Source of the DNA: Sedimentitalea sp041224545
GTDB lineage: Bacteria; Pseudomonadota; Alphaproteobacteria; Rhodobacterales; Rhodobacteraceae
Length of the DNA stretch: 64,000 nt
Direction of reading: 5' to 3'
Assembly (NCBI RefSeq): GCF_041224545.1
Contig: NZ_JBGFGP010000125.1
Location: forward strand, 1 to 64,000
Shown: positions 34,682-43,714 of the stretch, in pieces
Layout of the letters: each line of letters starts with the position of its first letter
How positions within the stretch are numbered: the stretch's first letter is position 1
Translations under genes and position numbers: made by a program
The notes under the pieces: generated by a model
Database searches by the model: none
What the model was told of the DNA's origin: nothing
What the model saw: the letters and a program-made list of their open reading frames with translations, nothing else

Positions 34682-35292
34682 GAATGTGCAAATATGTCGG
34701 TTTCGGGCCAGCCCGCCAGATCGAGCTGTGCGCGCGTGGGCAGAAAGTCAAAACAGGCCTGCGCGATCTCGCTGCGCCCTTCGCGCGCCAGCCGCTTGTC
34801 CAGTTCTTCGCGCAGCCGGTGCAGATGCAGGACATCGGAGGCCGCATAGTCAAGCTGTGCGTCGGTCAGTTGCGCCGCCCCCCAATCGCTCATCTGCTGC
34901 TGCTTGGAAATATCCACGCCGATCAGTTCCTGCGTCAGGTTCCGCAGACCATGCCGGTCGGTATAGGTCCGCACCAGCCGAGAGGCGATCTTGGTGCAGT
35001 AGACCGGGGCGGCCAGCGCCCCGAAGGCATGATACATCGCCGCAATATCGAAGCGCCCGAAGTGAAACAGCTTGAGCACACCGGAATCTTCCAGCATGGC
35101 GCAGAGGTTGGGTGCCTCGCTCTGGCCCCTGGCCACCTGTACGATATGGGCATCTCCGTCGCCGCCCGACATCTGGATCACGCAGAGCCGGTCCCGATGC
35201 GGGTTCAGCCCCATGGTCTCGCAATCGATGGCGACGACCGGCCCGAGGTCAAGCCCGTCGGGCAGATCGTTCTGATAGAGATGATTGGCCAA
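34678..35292 (-). CDS. Ribonuclease D family 3'-5' exonuclease, short form
   Basis: This is a 204-residue DEDD exonuclease. Motifs are VVAIDCETMGLNP (Exo I), LKLFHFGRFDIAAMYHAFG (Exo II) and YAASDVLHLHRLREEL (Exo III with Tyr). It lacks the HRDC domains of long RNase D. The start is decided by GAGGATATCAGC before TTG 35292, giving ANHLYQNDLP, the usual N-terminus of the short form. A longer reading to 35394 has no ribosome site. Confidence 0.88.
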   Translation of the reverse strand: MANHLYQNDLPDGLDLGPVVAIDCETMGLNPHRDRLCVIQMSGGDGDAHIVQVARGQSEAPNLCAMLEDSGVLKLFHFGRFDIAAMYHAFGALAAPVYCTKIASRLVRTYTDRHGLRNLTQELIGVDISKQQQMSDWGAAQLTDAQLDYAASDVLHLHRLREELDKRLAREGRSEIAQACFDFLPTRAQLDLAGWPETDIFAHS

Positions 35293-35442
35293 GCTGATAT
35301 CCTCTGAAACACCGCGTACACATCTCGCCGAGATAGGCGGTTTGCGGCGCAAACTCAACTGCCGCAGGGTCACGCGCGGCAACAACTGGCCCATCGACCG
35401 AGTGTTCCGCTAAGGTCGAACCGTCAGCAATGGAGAAACCGA

Positions 35443-37179
35443 ATGCGCGCCTATGATCGTGAAGACCTGCAGTTTCAACTCTGGGAGGTCGCGGGCCTGT
35501 CCGACCTGCTGTCCGGCACCGATATCGACCGCGAAACGGTGAACGGCATACTGGATACGGCGGACCAGGTCGCAACCGAGCATTTTCTGCCCATTGGCCG
35601 CGACATCGACGAAACCGAACCCGCCTTTGTCGACGGGCGGGCGATCTTGCCCGAGGCGGTCAAGCCGGCGCTGGATGCCTATGTCGATGCCGGATTCATC
35701 GCCGGGGCGTTTGCGCCGGAACATGGGGGGATGGGCCTGCCGGAAACCGTGCATCAGGCCGCTGCCTTTGTCCTCGCGGCATCGAACGTATCGCTGTCGG
35801 GCTATGGCATGCTGACCGTCGGCGCGGGTCGGCTGATCCAGAGTTTCGGCACTGACGCACAAAAACGGACATGGCTCGCCCCGATGATCGAAGGGCGGTT
35901 CTTCGGCACCATGTGTCTGAGCGAACCACAGGCCGGGTCATCCCTGTCGGACATCACCACCCGCGCCGAACCGGTGGGAGACGGGCGCTATCGCATCACC
36001 GGGCGCAAGATGTGGATCTCGGGCGGTGATCACGACCTGAGCGAGAACATCGTTCACCTTGTCCTCGCCAAGATCCCCGGCGGCCCTCCGGGCGTAAAGG
36101 GCATCTCGTTATTCATCGTGCCCAAACATGACATCGACGGCAGCGGCAACGACGTGACGCTGGCGGGCCTCAATCACAAGATGGGGTATCGCGCGACCAC
36201 CAACTGCGCGCTGAACTTTGGCGACAACGGCGCGTGTTATGGAACGTTGCTGGGCGAGCCGCACAAGGGTCTGTCCTATATGTTCCAGATGATGAACGAA
36301 GCGCGCATCGGGGTCGGCATGGGGGCTACCGCGCTCGGCCAGGCCGGGTATCAGGCCTCATTGACCTATGCGCGCGAACGCCCTCAGGGGCGTGCCCCAG
36401 GCAGCAAGGACCCTGCGACGCCGCAGCTTGCGATCATCGAACATGCCGATGTGCGCCGGTTGCTGCTGGCACAGAAGGCGAATGTCGAACCCGCGCTTGC
36501 CCTTGCACTGTTCTGCGCCACGCTGGTTGATCGTGAACGCCGGGGCGATACGGATGTCGGCGCACTGCTCGGCATGTTGACACCCATCGCGAAATCCTGG
36601 GCTTCGGAGTTTTGCCTTGAGGCCAACAAGCACGCGATTCAGGTTCTCGGCGGCGCGGGCTATACGCGCGACTACCCGGTCGAGCGGTATTATCGCGACA
36701 ATCGGCTGAACCCCATTCACGAGGGGACGCATGGCATACAGGGCCTTGACCTGTTGGGCCGCAAGGTACTGATCGATGGCGGCGTCGGCTTTCGCGACGT
36801 CATGGCGGCGATCCGGGCGGATATAGGCAACGCCGCGGATAGCGAATTTGCCGAGCCGCTCGAACAGGCTGTCCAGCGGCTTGACAAGGTAACGCAGCAT
36901 CTGGCCGGATTGGTCGCCGCCGATCCGGAACCGGGTCTTGCCAATGCGACGCTCTATCTCGATTGTTTCGGCCATGTGGTCATGGCGTGGATGTGGCTTC
37001 GGATCGCCACGGCGGCCGGGCGGGTCGCCGCACGCGACGGCGACCGCGATTTCCTGCGCGGCAAACACCAGGCCGCGCGATATTTCTATCGACGTGAACT
37101 GGTCAGAACGCAGGGATGGGCACAAACCCTGATGGCCAATGACGCCAGCGCCTATGACATGCGCGACAGCTGGTTTTGA
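35443..37179 (+). CDS. Acyl-CoA dehydrogenase family protein with C-terminal extension
   Basis: This is a 578-residue flavoprotein, longer than short-chain acyl-CoA dehydrogenases (about 380) and like the DmdC/AcdA-type group with an extra C-terminal domain. FAD and substrate motifs are MCLSEPQAGSSLSDITTRA and YRITGRKMWISGGDHDL. The likely catalytic Glu is in NPIHEGTHGIQGLDLLGRK. The substrate is unknown; the methylmercaptopropionyl-CoA enzyme DmdC is a relative but not demonstrated. TGGAGAAACCGA precedes the ATG. It stands alone between divergent RNase D and convergent fliI. Confidence 0.88.
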   Translation: MRAYDREDLQFQLWEVAGLSDLLSGTDIDRETVNGILDTADQVATEHFLPIGRDIDETEPAFVDGRAILPEAVKPALDAYVDAGFIAGAFAPEHGGMGLPETVHQAAAFVLAASNVSLSGYGMLTVGAGRLIQSFGTDAQKRTWLAPMIEGRFFGTMCLSEPQAGSSLSDITTRAEPVGDGRYRITGRKMWISGGDHDLSENIVHLVLAKIPGGPPGVKGISLFIVPKHDIDGSGNDVTLAGLNHKMGYRATTNCALNFGDNGACYGTLLGEPHKGLSYMFQMMNEARIGVGMGATALGQAGYQASLTYARERPQGRAPGSKDPATPQLAIIEHADVRRLLLAQKANVEPALALALFCATLVDRERRGDTDVGALLGMLTPIAKSWASEFCLEANKHAIQVLGGAGYTRDYPVERYYRDNRLNPIHEGTHGIQGLDLLGRKVLIDGGVGFRDVMAAIRADIGNAADSEFAEPLEQAVQRLDKVTQHLAGLVAADPEPGLANATLYLDCFGHVVMAWMWLRIATAAGRVAARDGDRDFLRGKHQAARYFYRRELVRTQGWAQTLMANDASAYDMRDSWF

Positions 37180-37186
37180 CACGTTT

Positions 37187-37220
37187 CGGGTCTGGCCTGA
37201 CATATCCGGCGCGAGACCCG
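37187..37220. terminator. Possible bidirectional terminator between the acyl-CoA dehydrogenase gene and fliI
   Basis: CGGGTCT (37187-37193) and AGACCCG (37214-37220) form a perfect 7-bp inverted repeat with a 20-base loop in an 84-bp convergent gap. No T-run follows, so support is weak. Confidence 0.25.
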
Positions 37221-37263
37221 ATCTCATGTGGCGATCGGTGGGTGAGGCACGATGCCGAACGCC

Positions 37264-38607
37264 TCAGCGCGGGCGGGCGCCACCCGGACCCTGGGCGCGG
37301 CGCAGGATCAGGGTCAGCCGGTCGAAACTGTTGCGCACGTCTTCCGGCTCCGGCCGGGCAAAGAACGCGTCCAGTTCCGGCCAGACCCTGACTGCCTGAT
37401 CCAGCACCGGATCGGTGCCTTCGGCGTACAGCCCCGCCTTGATCATGACCTCGGATTGCTCATAGGTGCCGAGCAGCTTGCGCACCTCGGTAATGATCTC
37501 GTTCTCGGCATCGCTCGCCGCATCCGGCAGACTGCGCGAGACCGACTTGCCGACGTCGATTGCGGGGAACCGTCCGCGTTCGGCAATCTCGCGGCTCAGA
37601 ACGACATGCCCATCCAGAACGCCGCGCATGATATCCGCGATGGGCTCGTCCATGTCAGACCCGGCGACCAGCACGCTGAAGACGGCGGTAACATGCCCCT
37701 GCCCCAACCGCCCCGGCCCGGCGCGTTCACACAGCGCGGTGATCAATGGCGTGACCGATGGAGGAAATCCGCGCAATGCCGGTGCCTCGCCCCCGGCGAC
37801 CGCAATCTCGCGATGGGCTTCGGCAAACCGCGTCACCGAATCGGCCAGAAACAGGACATTGCGGCCCTGATCGCGAAAATGCTCGGCAATCGCCATGGCC
37901 GACCAGGCGCACCGCCGTCGGGTCAGCGCCGATTGATCCGAGGTTGCGGCGACGACAACGGCGCGTTTCATGCCCTCGGGTCCAAGCACCCGGTCGACGA
38001 AATCGTTCACCTCGCGCCCCCGTTCACCGATCAGCGCGATCACAACGATATCGCTGGTCATGTGACGCGCAAGTTGCGCCAGCAGGGTCGATTTCCCCAC
38101 ACCCGAGCCGGCAAACAGGCCGATCCGCTGCCCCTCGACAACCGGCAACATGGTGTTCAGCACCGAGAGCCCGGTTCCAACACGCGCACCCAGTGGCATG
38201 CGTTCGACGGCCGGTGGCGGCGCAGCCATGATATCGCGCAGGTCTTCGCCGCGCAGGATCGGCTTGCCGTCGAGTGACGCGCCATAGGGATCGACAACGC
38301 GGCCAATCCAGTGATCCGCCGGCGCGAAAGCGGGCATCGGGTGCAGCAGCGCGCGATCGCCGATCGCCACCCCGTCCGCCGCTCCGTCCGGCAGCATGTG
38401 AACAATCCCCTGATCGATCTGGAGCACCTCGCCGGCGAGCTGCGGCCCCGCGCCCCTGCGCAGCACCAGATGATCGCCGATATGGGCCTCTTGCGCGATT
38501 CCCGCGATCTGCACCGCGCCGCCACGGACGCCGACAACCCGGCCGACGGGCCGCGAGAGGTCTGCATCGCCAAAGGCTTCGCCCAGCAATTTCAGGTCAA
38601 TCGTCAC
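37264..38607 (-). CDS. fliI: Flagellar type III export ATPase FliI
   Basis: This is a 447-residue F1-beta-like ATPase. The P-loop is LFAGSGVGKSTLLAQLARH, and the Walker B region is NVLFLADSVTRFAEAHREIA. SVTPLITALCERAGPGRLG is typical of FliI/YscN. It helps unload export substrates at the flagellar secretion gate. It is divergent from flgB across 88 bp. Its regulator FliH is encoded 16 kb away at 54.9 kb. Confidence 0.95.
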   Translation of the reverse strand: MTIDLKLLGEAFGDADLSRPVGRVVGVRGGAVQIAGIAQEAHIGDHLVLRRGAGPQLAGEVLQIDQGIVHMLPDGAADGVAIGDRALLHPMPAFAPADHWIGRVVDPYGASLDGKPILRGEDLRDIMAAPPPAVERMPLGARVGTGLSVLNTMLPVVEGQRIGLFAGSGVGKSTLLAQLARHMTSDIVVIALIGERGREVNDFVDRVLGPEGMKRAVVVAATSDQSALTRRRCAWSAMAIAEHFRDQGRNVLFLADSVTRFAEAHREIAVAGGEAPALRGFPPSVTPLITALCERAGPGRLGQGHVTAVFSVLVAGSDMDEPIADIMRGVLDGHVVLSREIAERGRFPAIDVGKSVSRSLPDAASDAENEIITEVRKLLGTYEQSEVMIKAGLYAEGTDPVLDQAVRVWPELDAFFARPEPEDVRNSFDRLTLILRRAQGPGGARPR

Positions 38608-38695
38608 GTCGCGGTCTCCTTTTGTTCACCGACAACGCTTTCTTAAAGGAATCAGGGTTAAGCCTTGATTGAAATTGATCGAGGGAGAAGCCCCG

Positions 38696-39079
38696 ATGTT
38701 CCAAGAGTTGAACGTCTTTAAAGCTGCGCACGCCATGGCAAGACATGCCGGAGAACGTCAGGCGCTGGTGGCGCAGAACATCGCCAACGCCGATACGCCC
38801 GGATACAAGGCGCGCGACATGCAAAGCTTTGCACAGGTCTTTGACGGCGATGCGGCAGGCGGGATGCGGGCCAGCCGTGCCGGACACCTGAACGCACCGG
38901 ACGGCGCCGGCGGGCGGCCCGGTTTCGAGAGCGAGTCGCCGACCGACCCCAACGGCAACTCGGTATCGGTCGAACTGGAGCTGATGAAAGGTGTCGAAAT
39001 CAAGCGCGAACATGACCGCGCGCTTGCCATCTACAAATCCGCCCTCTCGGTGCTGCGCACCAGCCTTGGCCGCGCGTGA
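38696..39079 (+). CDS. flgB: Flagellar basal-body rod protein FlgB
   Basis: This is a 127-residue proximal rod protein. VAQNIANADTPGYKARDMQ is the rod-family signature. The ATG at 38696 follows GAGGGAGAAGCCCC. It starts the operon flgB-flgC-fliE-fliQ-flgF-flgG-flgA-flgH-fliL. TTAAAGG and GGTTAAGCC occur about 30-55 bp upstream but not at the canonical CtrA spacing. Confidence 0.94.
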   Translation: MFQELNVFKAAHAMARHAGERQALVAQNIANADTPGYKARDMQSFAQVFDGDAAGGMRASRAGHLNAPDGAGGRPGFESESPTDPNGNSVSVELELMKGVEIKREHDRALAIYKSALSVLRTSLGRA

Positions 39080-39092
39080 CGAGGGTTGACGG

Positions 39093-39482
39093 ATGAGCGA
39101 GTTTTCCAACGCCCTCTCGGTTTCGGCCCACGCCCTCAAGGCGCAGGCGACCCGGTTGCGCCATGTGTCCGAGAACATTTCCAACGCCGACACTCCGGGC
39201 TATCGCCGCAAATCGGTCTCCTTTGAAACGACCCGTGGCCCGGATGGCACCGATCTGCTGACCGTCGGGCGCGTCCAGCTGGATAAATCCGAGTTGGAGC
39301 AGATATTCGATCCGGCCCACCCGATGGCGGATGACACCGGCCATTACCAAGGCTCGAATGTCGACCTGATGCTCGAGATCGCAGACGCCCGCGAGGCGCA
39401 GCGAAGCTATGAAGCCAACCTCAAAATGTTCGATCAGACCCGGCAGATGTCCGCCGGCCTGATGGACCTGTTGCGCAAGTAA
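39093..39482 (+). CDS. flgC: Flagellar basal-body rod protein FlgC
   Basis: This is a 129-residue rod protein. The N-terminal signature is RHVSENISNADTPGYRRKSV. The C-terminal helix MLEIADAREAQRSYEANLKM pairs with it. It polymerises with FlgB, FlgF and FliE between the MS ring and the distal rod. It follows flgB by 13 bp. Confidence 0.95.
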   Translation: MSEFSNALSVSAHALKAQATRLRHVSENISNADTPGYRRKSVSFETTRGPDGTDLLTVGRVQLDKSELEQIFDPAHPMADDTGHYQGSNVDLMLEIADAREAQRSYEANLKMFDQTRQMSAGLMDLLRK

Positions 39483-39494
39483 AGGAGTTCCAGA

Positions 39495-39782
39495 ATGGAT
39501 ATTCGCAGCCTGTCAGCCGTACAGAATTATGGTGCGGCACGCCCCGCGACCCAGCCCGATCCCGATGGCGGCGCCGGGGCGCACTTGAAATCCGCGTTTC
39601 AGGATTTCGCGGCAACGATGCAACAGGGCGAAACCACCGCCATGGCATCGATGGCGGGCGACGCCGACCCCCATGCACTGGTACAGGCGCTGGCGCAGAC
39701 GGAACTGGCCGTGGAAACCGCGATCACCGTGCGCAACAAGGTGGTCGAGGCCTATCAGGAAATCCTGAGGATGCCGGTCTGA
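39495..39782 (+). CDS. fliE: Flagellar hook-basal body complex protein FliE
   Basis: This is a 95-residue protein of normal length. The C-terminal AVETAITVRNKVVEAYQEIL is characteristic. It links the MS ring and export gate to the rod. AAAGGAGTTCCAGA precedes the ATG. fliQ starts one base after the stop. Confidence 0.92.
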   Translation: MDIRSLSAVQNYGAARPATQPDPDGGAGAHLKSAFQDFAATMQQGETTAMASMAGDADPHALVQALAQTELAVETAITVRNKVVEAYQEILRMPV

Positions 39783-39783
39783 T

Positions 39784-40056
39784 ATGCTGAGCGAGGGCGT
39801 CTTTTACGACACGTTGCGACAGGGATTGTGGATCGCCGTCACGATTTCAATTCCGATCCTGACCGTGGCGCTGGTCACCGGGTTGGCCATCGGCCTGTTT
39901 CAGGCGCTGACGTCGATCCAGGAGATGACGCTGACCTTTGTGCCCAAACTCGCGGCCATCGTCGTCGTGTTCTGGCTCTCGATGGGCTTCATGACCCAGA
40001 CACTCGTGTCGTTTTTTGACGGACAGATCATTCCGCTGATTATTGGAGGTAGCTGA
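39784..40056 (+). CDS. fliQ: Flagellar export gate protein FliQ
   Basis: This is a 90-residue protein with two membrane helices (LWIAVTISIPILTVALVTGL and KLAAIVVVFWLSMGFMTQTL). ALTSIQEMTLTFVPKL is the conserved cytoplasmic-side loop. It forms part of the FliPQR export gate. Here it is separated from fliP and fliR and embedded among rod genes. It shares one base with flgF (TGATG). Confidence 0.95.
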   Translation: MLSEGVFYDTLRQGLWIAVTISIPILTVALVTGLAIGLFQALTSIQEMTLTFVPKLAAIVVVFWLSMGFMTQTLVSFFDGQIIPLIIGGS

Positions 40057-40769
40057 TGGAAGCCGCCGGATACGTAACACTTTCCCGTCAATCCGGGCTG
40101 ATGAACGAGATGCGGATCATCGCCAACAACATCGCCAATGCCGCGACCAGCGGCTATCGGCAGGAAGGGCTGATCTTTTCCGAATACGTTCAGGCCCGCG
40201 AGGATCAGTCTTCGCTGTCGATGAGCCGGGCGCGCATTCGCAACACCTCGCATGAACAGGGTCCGCTGACCCAGACCAACGGCAACTTTGATTTCGCGAT
40301 CGAAGGCGACGGCTTCTTTCTGATCGAGACCCCGGCGGGCGAACGTCTGACACGGGCGGGCAGCTTTTCCCCGAATGCGGATGGCGACCTGGTGACGATG
40401 GACGGCTACCGCGTGCTCGACGCCGGGGGGGCTCCGGTCTTCATTCCGCCGGATGCCAAGGGGATCAGCGTCGCCGCCGATGGCACACTGAGCGCCGATG
40501 GCCGTCTGCTGGGCGAAATCGGTCTGGTGCAACCCACGAACCCCACGGGGCTGACACGCGAGGACGGCGTGCGCTTTCGCGCGGAGGGCGGCGTCGAGCC
40601 GGCCGAGAACGCCACCATCCTGCAGGGATTCGTCGAGGGTTCGAATGTGAACCCGATCCTGCAGGTATCGCGCATGATCGAAGTCCAGCGCGCCTACGAA
40701 ATGGGGCAGAGCTTTCTGGAAACCGAAGACCAGCGCATCCGCAACGCGGTCAAGACGCTGATCAAGTGA
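40056..40769 (+). CDS. flgF: Flagellar basal-body rod protein FlgF
   Basis: This is a 237-residue proximal rod protein. The N-terminus has MRIIANNIANAATSGYRQEG. The middle part has DFAIEGDGFFLIETPAGERL, and the C-terminal coiled region has VSRMIEVQRAYEMGQSFLE. It assembles after FlgC and before FlgG. Confidence 0.94.
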   Translation: MEAAGYVTLSRQSGLMNEMRIIANNIANAATSGYRQEGLIFSEYVQAREDQSSLSMSRARIRNTSHEQGPLTQTNGNFDFAIEGDGFFLIETPAGERLTRAGSFSPNADGDLVTMDGYRVLDAGGAPVFIPPDAKGISVAADGTLSADGRLLGEIGLVQPTNPTGLTREDGVRFRAEGGVEPAENATILQGFVEGSNVNPILQVSRMIEVQRAYEMGQSFLETEDQRIRNAVKTLIK

Positions 40770-40789
40770 ACTGAACAAAGGAGAGCCTC

Positions 40790-41575
40790 ATGCGGGCCTT
40801 GAAGATCGCAGCCACCGGGATGAGCGCGCAGCAACTGCGTGTCGAAACGATTTCCAACAATCTCGCCAACATGAACACGACCGGGTACAACGCCCGCCGC
40901 GCCGAGTTTTCCGACCTGCATTATCAACAGGTGTCGCGTGCCGGAACCGTGAATGCGTCGGACGGGACGGTGTTGCCAACGGGCATTCAGCTTGGCCTTG
41001 GCGTTCGCCCAAGCTCGGTCACCGTGCATCTTGCGCAGGGCGCGCTCGAAGCGACCGGCAATGATCTGGACGTCGCGATCGAAGGCAAGGGCTATCTCGA
41101 ACTGACGCTGCCCAACGGCAATTCCGCCTATACGCGGGACGGCAGCCTGAAGCGTTCCGCCGAGGGCGTGATCGTGACTTCCGACGGCCATGCGGTCGCC
41201 CCGGAAATTGTCATCCCGTCGGATGCCCGCAGCGTGTCGATCAACGCGGCGGGCGAGGTCTATGCCTATTTCGAAGATTCCGCGGAAGGACAATTGCTGG
41301 GACAGTTGTCCGTCGCGGGCTTCTCGAACGCCAAGGGGCTGGAAGCGATCGGCAGCAACCTCTTTCTGGAAACCGAGGCATCCGGCCCCGCGCTGGTGTC
41401 AACGCCGGGCGAAGACGGGCTCGGAACACTGCGGCAGGGCTATCTCGAAGCCAGTTCCGTCGATGCGGTGCGCGAGGTCACCGAACTGATCGAGGCGCAG
41501 CGGGGCTATGAAATGAACGCCAAGGTCATATCTGCTGCCGATCAGATGATGGGCGCGACGACCCAGGTGCGATGA
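40790..41575 (+). CDS. flgG: Flagellar distal rod protein FlgG
   Basis: This is a 261-residue protein of the usual length. RVETISNNLANMNTTGYNAR is the N-terminal rod signature, and VTELIEAQRGYEMNAKVISA is the C-terminal one. It forms the distal rod through the P and L rings. AAAGGAGAGCCTC precedes the ATG. It overlaps flgA by ATGA. Confidence 0.96.
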   Translation: MRALKIAATGMSAQQLRVETISNNLANMNTTGYNARRAEFSDLHYQQVSRAGTVNASDGTVLPTGIQLGLGVRPSSVTVHLAQGALEATGNDLDVAIEGKGYLELTLPNGNSAYTRDGSLKRSAEGVIVTSDGHAVAPEIVIPSDARSVSINAAGEVYAYFEDSAEGQLLGQLSVAGFSNAKGLEAIGSNLFLETEASGPALVSTPGEDGLGTLRQGYLEASSVDAVREVTELIEAQRGYEMNAKVISAADQMMGATTQVR

Positions 41576-41991
41576 TGAAACGGCTGATCCTCGCCATTCT
41601 GATACTATCGGCACCCGATCTCGGGGCCGAAATCCTGGTGCCCGTACGCACCATACGGGCCAAGGAAATCATCGGCGCGGCGGATTTTGTCGTCAAGGAT
41701 GCCTCGGTCGCCGGGGCGCTGACCGAACCGCACGAGTTGATCGGCCAGGAAGCACGCGTGGCGCTCTATCCCGGCCGCCCGGTGCGCCCCCGCGATGTCG
41801 GTCCGCCCGCCATCGTCAGCCGCAACGATATCGTGACCCTTATTTTTGTCCAGGGCCCGCTGCGCATCGTGACCGAAGGGCGCTCGCTTGGACGTGGCGC
41901 CGTGGGAGAAACCATCCGGGCGATGAACCTGTCATCGCGCACAACAGTGACCGGCCGCATTCAGAGCGACGGCAGCATCGAGGTATATTGA
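41572..41991 (+). CDS. flgA: Flagellar P-ring assembly chaperone FlgA
   Basis: This is a 139-residue protein with a signal peptide (MMKRLILAILILSAPDLGA) and an SAF domain (LVPVRTIRAKEIIGAADFVV; YPGRPVRPRDVGPPAIVSRN). It is the short form of about 140 residues. It assists FlgI assembly in the periplasm, although flgI is not in this window. It overlaps flgG by ATGA and shares one base with flgH. Confidence 0.92.
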   Translation: MMKRLILAILILSAPDLGAEILVPVRTIRAKEIIGAADFVVKDASVAGALTEPHELIGQEARVALYPGRPVRPRDVGPPAIVSRNDIVTLIFVQGPLRIVTEGRSLGRGAVGETIRAMNLSSRTTVTGRIQSDGSIEVY

Positions 41992-42731
41992 TGAAACGAA
42001 CCAGACTCGCCGGGCTGCTCGCCTGTTCCGGACTGACCCTCGTATCCGCTTGCGGGCGCATCGACCACCTTGGCAAGCCGCCCTCGTTTTCCGAGAATAC
42101 CGAAACCACGGAACACGTCGCGATGTTGATGCCGGGGCTGCCGCTCCAGACCCAGCCGCACCGAACGGTCGACCAGTCCTCACTCTGGAGCGCCACGCCG
42201 CAGTCGTTGCTCGGTGACCGGCGGGCGGTGCGCAAGGGGGATATCCTGACCGTCGTCATCGAGATCGACGAAAAGGCCGAGATCAGCAACGACACCGCCC
42301 GGTCACGCAGCGGCGAGGAAACGATGAAGGTGCCGAATCTTCTTGGGCTTCCCCAGCGTCTGGACGAAAAGCTGCCCGAAGGTGCGTCCATGGCCGACGC
42401 GGTCGGGCTGGGCTCGACCAGCGCGACGCAGGGCAAGGGCTCGGTCAAACGCAAGGAAAAGCTGACGCTGCGCGTGGCCGCAACCATCACCGATGTCCTG
42501 CCCAATGGCGTTCTCGCGATTTCCGGGTCTCAGGAATTGAGGGTGAACTTCGAACTGCGAGAGTTGCTTGTGACCGGGTATGTGCGGCCGCAGGATATCT
42601 CGCGCCAGAACGAGATCACCTACGACAAGATCGCGTCGGCCCGCGTGTCCTATGGCGGTCGCGGACAGATAACCGACGTTCAGCAGCCGCGCTACGGGCA
42701 ACAAATCCTGGACACGGTCCTGCCGTTCTGA
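41991..42731 (+). CDS. flgH: Flagellar L-ring lipoprotein FlgH
   Basis: This is a 246-residue protein with a lipobox VSAC at residues 18-21, so Cys21 should be lipidated. The body carries SLWSATPQSLLGDRRAVRKG and GDILTVVIEIDEKAEISNDT, as in other FlgH. It builds the L ring in the outer membrane. ATG 41991 shares a base with the flgA stop and is preferred over TTG 41988. Confidence 0.94.
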   Translation: MKRTRLAGLLACSGLTLVSACGRIDHLGKPPSFSENTETTEHVAMLMPGLPLQTQPHRTVDQSSLWSATPQSLLGDRRAVRKGDILTVVIEIDEKAEISNDTARSRSGEETMKVPNLLGLPQRLDEKLPEGASMADAVGLGSTSATQGKGSVKRKEKLTLRVAATITDVLPNGVLAISGSQELRVNFELRELLVTGYVRPQDISRQNEITYDKIASARVSYGGRGQITDVQQPRYGQQILDTVLPF

Positions 42732-42744
42732 AGAGAAAGACGCG

Positions 42745-43212
42745 ATGTTCAAGTTCCTTCCCCTGCTGCTCCTGCTCGTTGGCGCCGGCGCCGGAATCGC
42801 CGCGGGCCATTTCATGGCACCAAGAGCCGGGCACGACGACGCCGAGGCGGAAAACGCGCACCCGAAAGAGGACAACGAGGCCCACGAAACGACCGAGTTC
42901 GTCAAGCTGAACAACCAGTTCGTGGTGCCCATCGTGCAATCCGACCGGGTCGCGTCGCTTGTTGTCATGTCGCTCAGCCTTGAAACCCGGGCCGGGTCCC
43001 GCGAGCGGGTGTTCGAACGCGAACCCAAGCTGCGCGACATGTTTCTGCGCGTCCTGTTCGACCATGCGAATATGGGCGGTTTTGACGGGGCTTTCACCCG
43101 GCCCGGAAAGCTCGATGTGTTGCGGCAATCTCTCGCGGACGTTGCCCGCAAGGAGCTGGGCGACGATGTATCAGGCGTGCTGATCACCGAAATCGCGCGC
43201 CAGGACAACTAG
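42745..43212 (+). CDS. FliL-family flagellar basal body protein, copy 1
   Basis: This is a 155-residue protein with an N-terminal membrane anchor (FLPLLLLLVGAGAGIAAGHF), an acidic linker and a FliL-type periplasmic domain (FVKLNNQFVVPIVQ; LSLETRAGSRERVFEREPKL). It is the last gene of the flgB operon. A second, more classical fliL lies at 52705-53196. FliL proteins ring the stator and modulate torque; the separate job of this copy is unknown. Confidence 0.82.
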   Translation: MFKFLPLLLLLVGAGAGIAAGHFMAPRAGHDDAEAENAHPKEDNEAHETTEFVKLNNQFVVPIVQSDRVASLVVMSLSLETRAGSRERVFEREPKLRDMFLRVLFDHANMGGFDGAFTRPGKLDVLRQSLADVARKELGDDVSGVLITEIARQDN

Positions 43213-43303
43213 GCCGCCGCCCGACGCCGCGTGGGCAAACAGCGCCCGAACCTTCGAGGCCGACATCACGCCCGAATGGACAAGGGGCATGTCGGCGCTG
43301 ACC

Positions 43304-43714
43304 TCAGCCGTTACGGTGATCTTGCAGCAACCGCTCAAGCTGCGTCTTGCGCCGTTCGGCGCGGTGGTCAGCCACCGCCTTGCCCTGCATCTGCTGCACG
43401 GCATTGCGCCGCCCGAAGGCCTGGCGCACGCGATCCATCACCACCGACTTGCGGGCAAGCACCTGCGACAATTCGATATTGAGTTGTTTGCGGCTGCGCT
43501 CGAGCCAGGCCTGCCAGAGCAGGTCGGCACCGATGGTTTGCATCGGCATGTCGCCGGCCAGCGCCGCACGTCCGGTGTCGGCCTGTTCCCTGAGTTGCGC
43601 AAGCGCGCCGCGTATCCGCGCCTCTTCCTGCAAGACCGTCTGAACCTTGCGATACTCCGCAAGGTACATCGCTTCGGTGACCCGCGACATCTGTACAAGC
43701 TTGTCCCGTTTCAT
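43304..43714 (-). CDS. Small flagellar-cluster protein, coiled-coil, FliJ-like in size
   Basis: This is a 136-residue, Arg/Gln/Glu-rich helical protein with a heptad-like pattern (MKRDKLVQMSRVTEAMYLAE; LIEL-type spacing later around RKQLNIELSQVLARKSVVMD). ATG 43714 overlaps the flhB stop as ATGA, so it is the last gene of the flhA-fliR-flhB operon. Size and helical nature resemble FliJ, the export escort protein, but I see no diagnostic motif. FliJ is otherwise missing from this cluster. Confidence 0.6.
   Translation of the reverse strand: MKRDKLVQMSRVTEAMYLAEYRKVQTVLQEEARIRGALAQLREQADTGRAALAGDMPMQTIGADLLWQAWLERSRKQLNIELSQVLARKSVVMDRVRQAFGRRNAVQQMQGKAVADHRAERRKTQLERLLQDHRNG

Noticed and set aside
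38641..38672. CtrA box upstream of flgB from the two TTAA motifs
   Set aside because: The two TTAA elements are 11 bp apart instead of 7, so the canonical pattern is not met.
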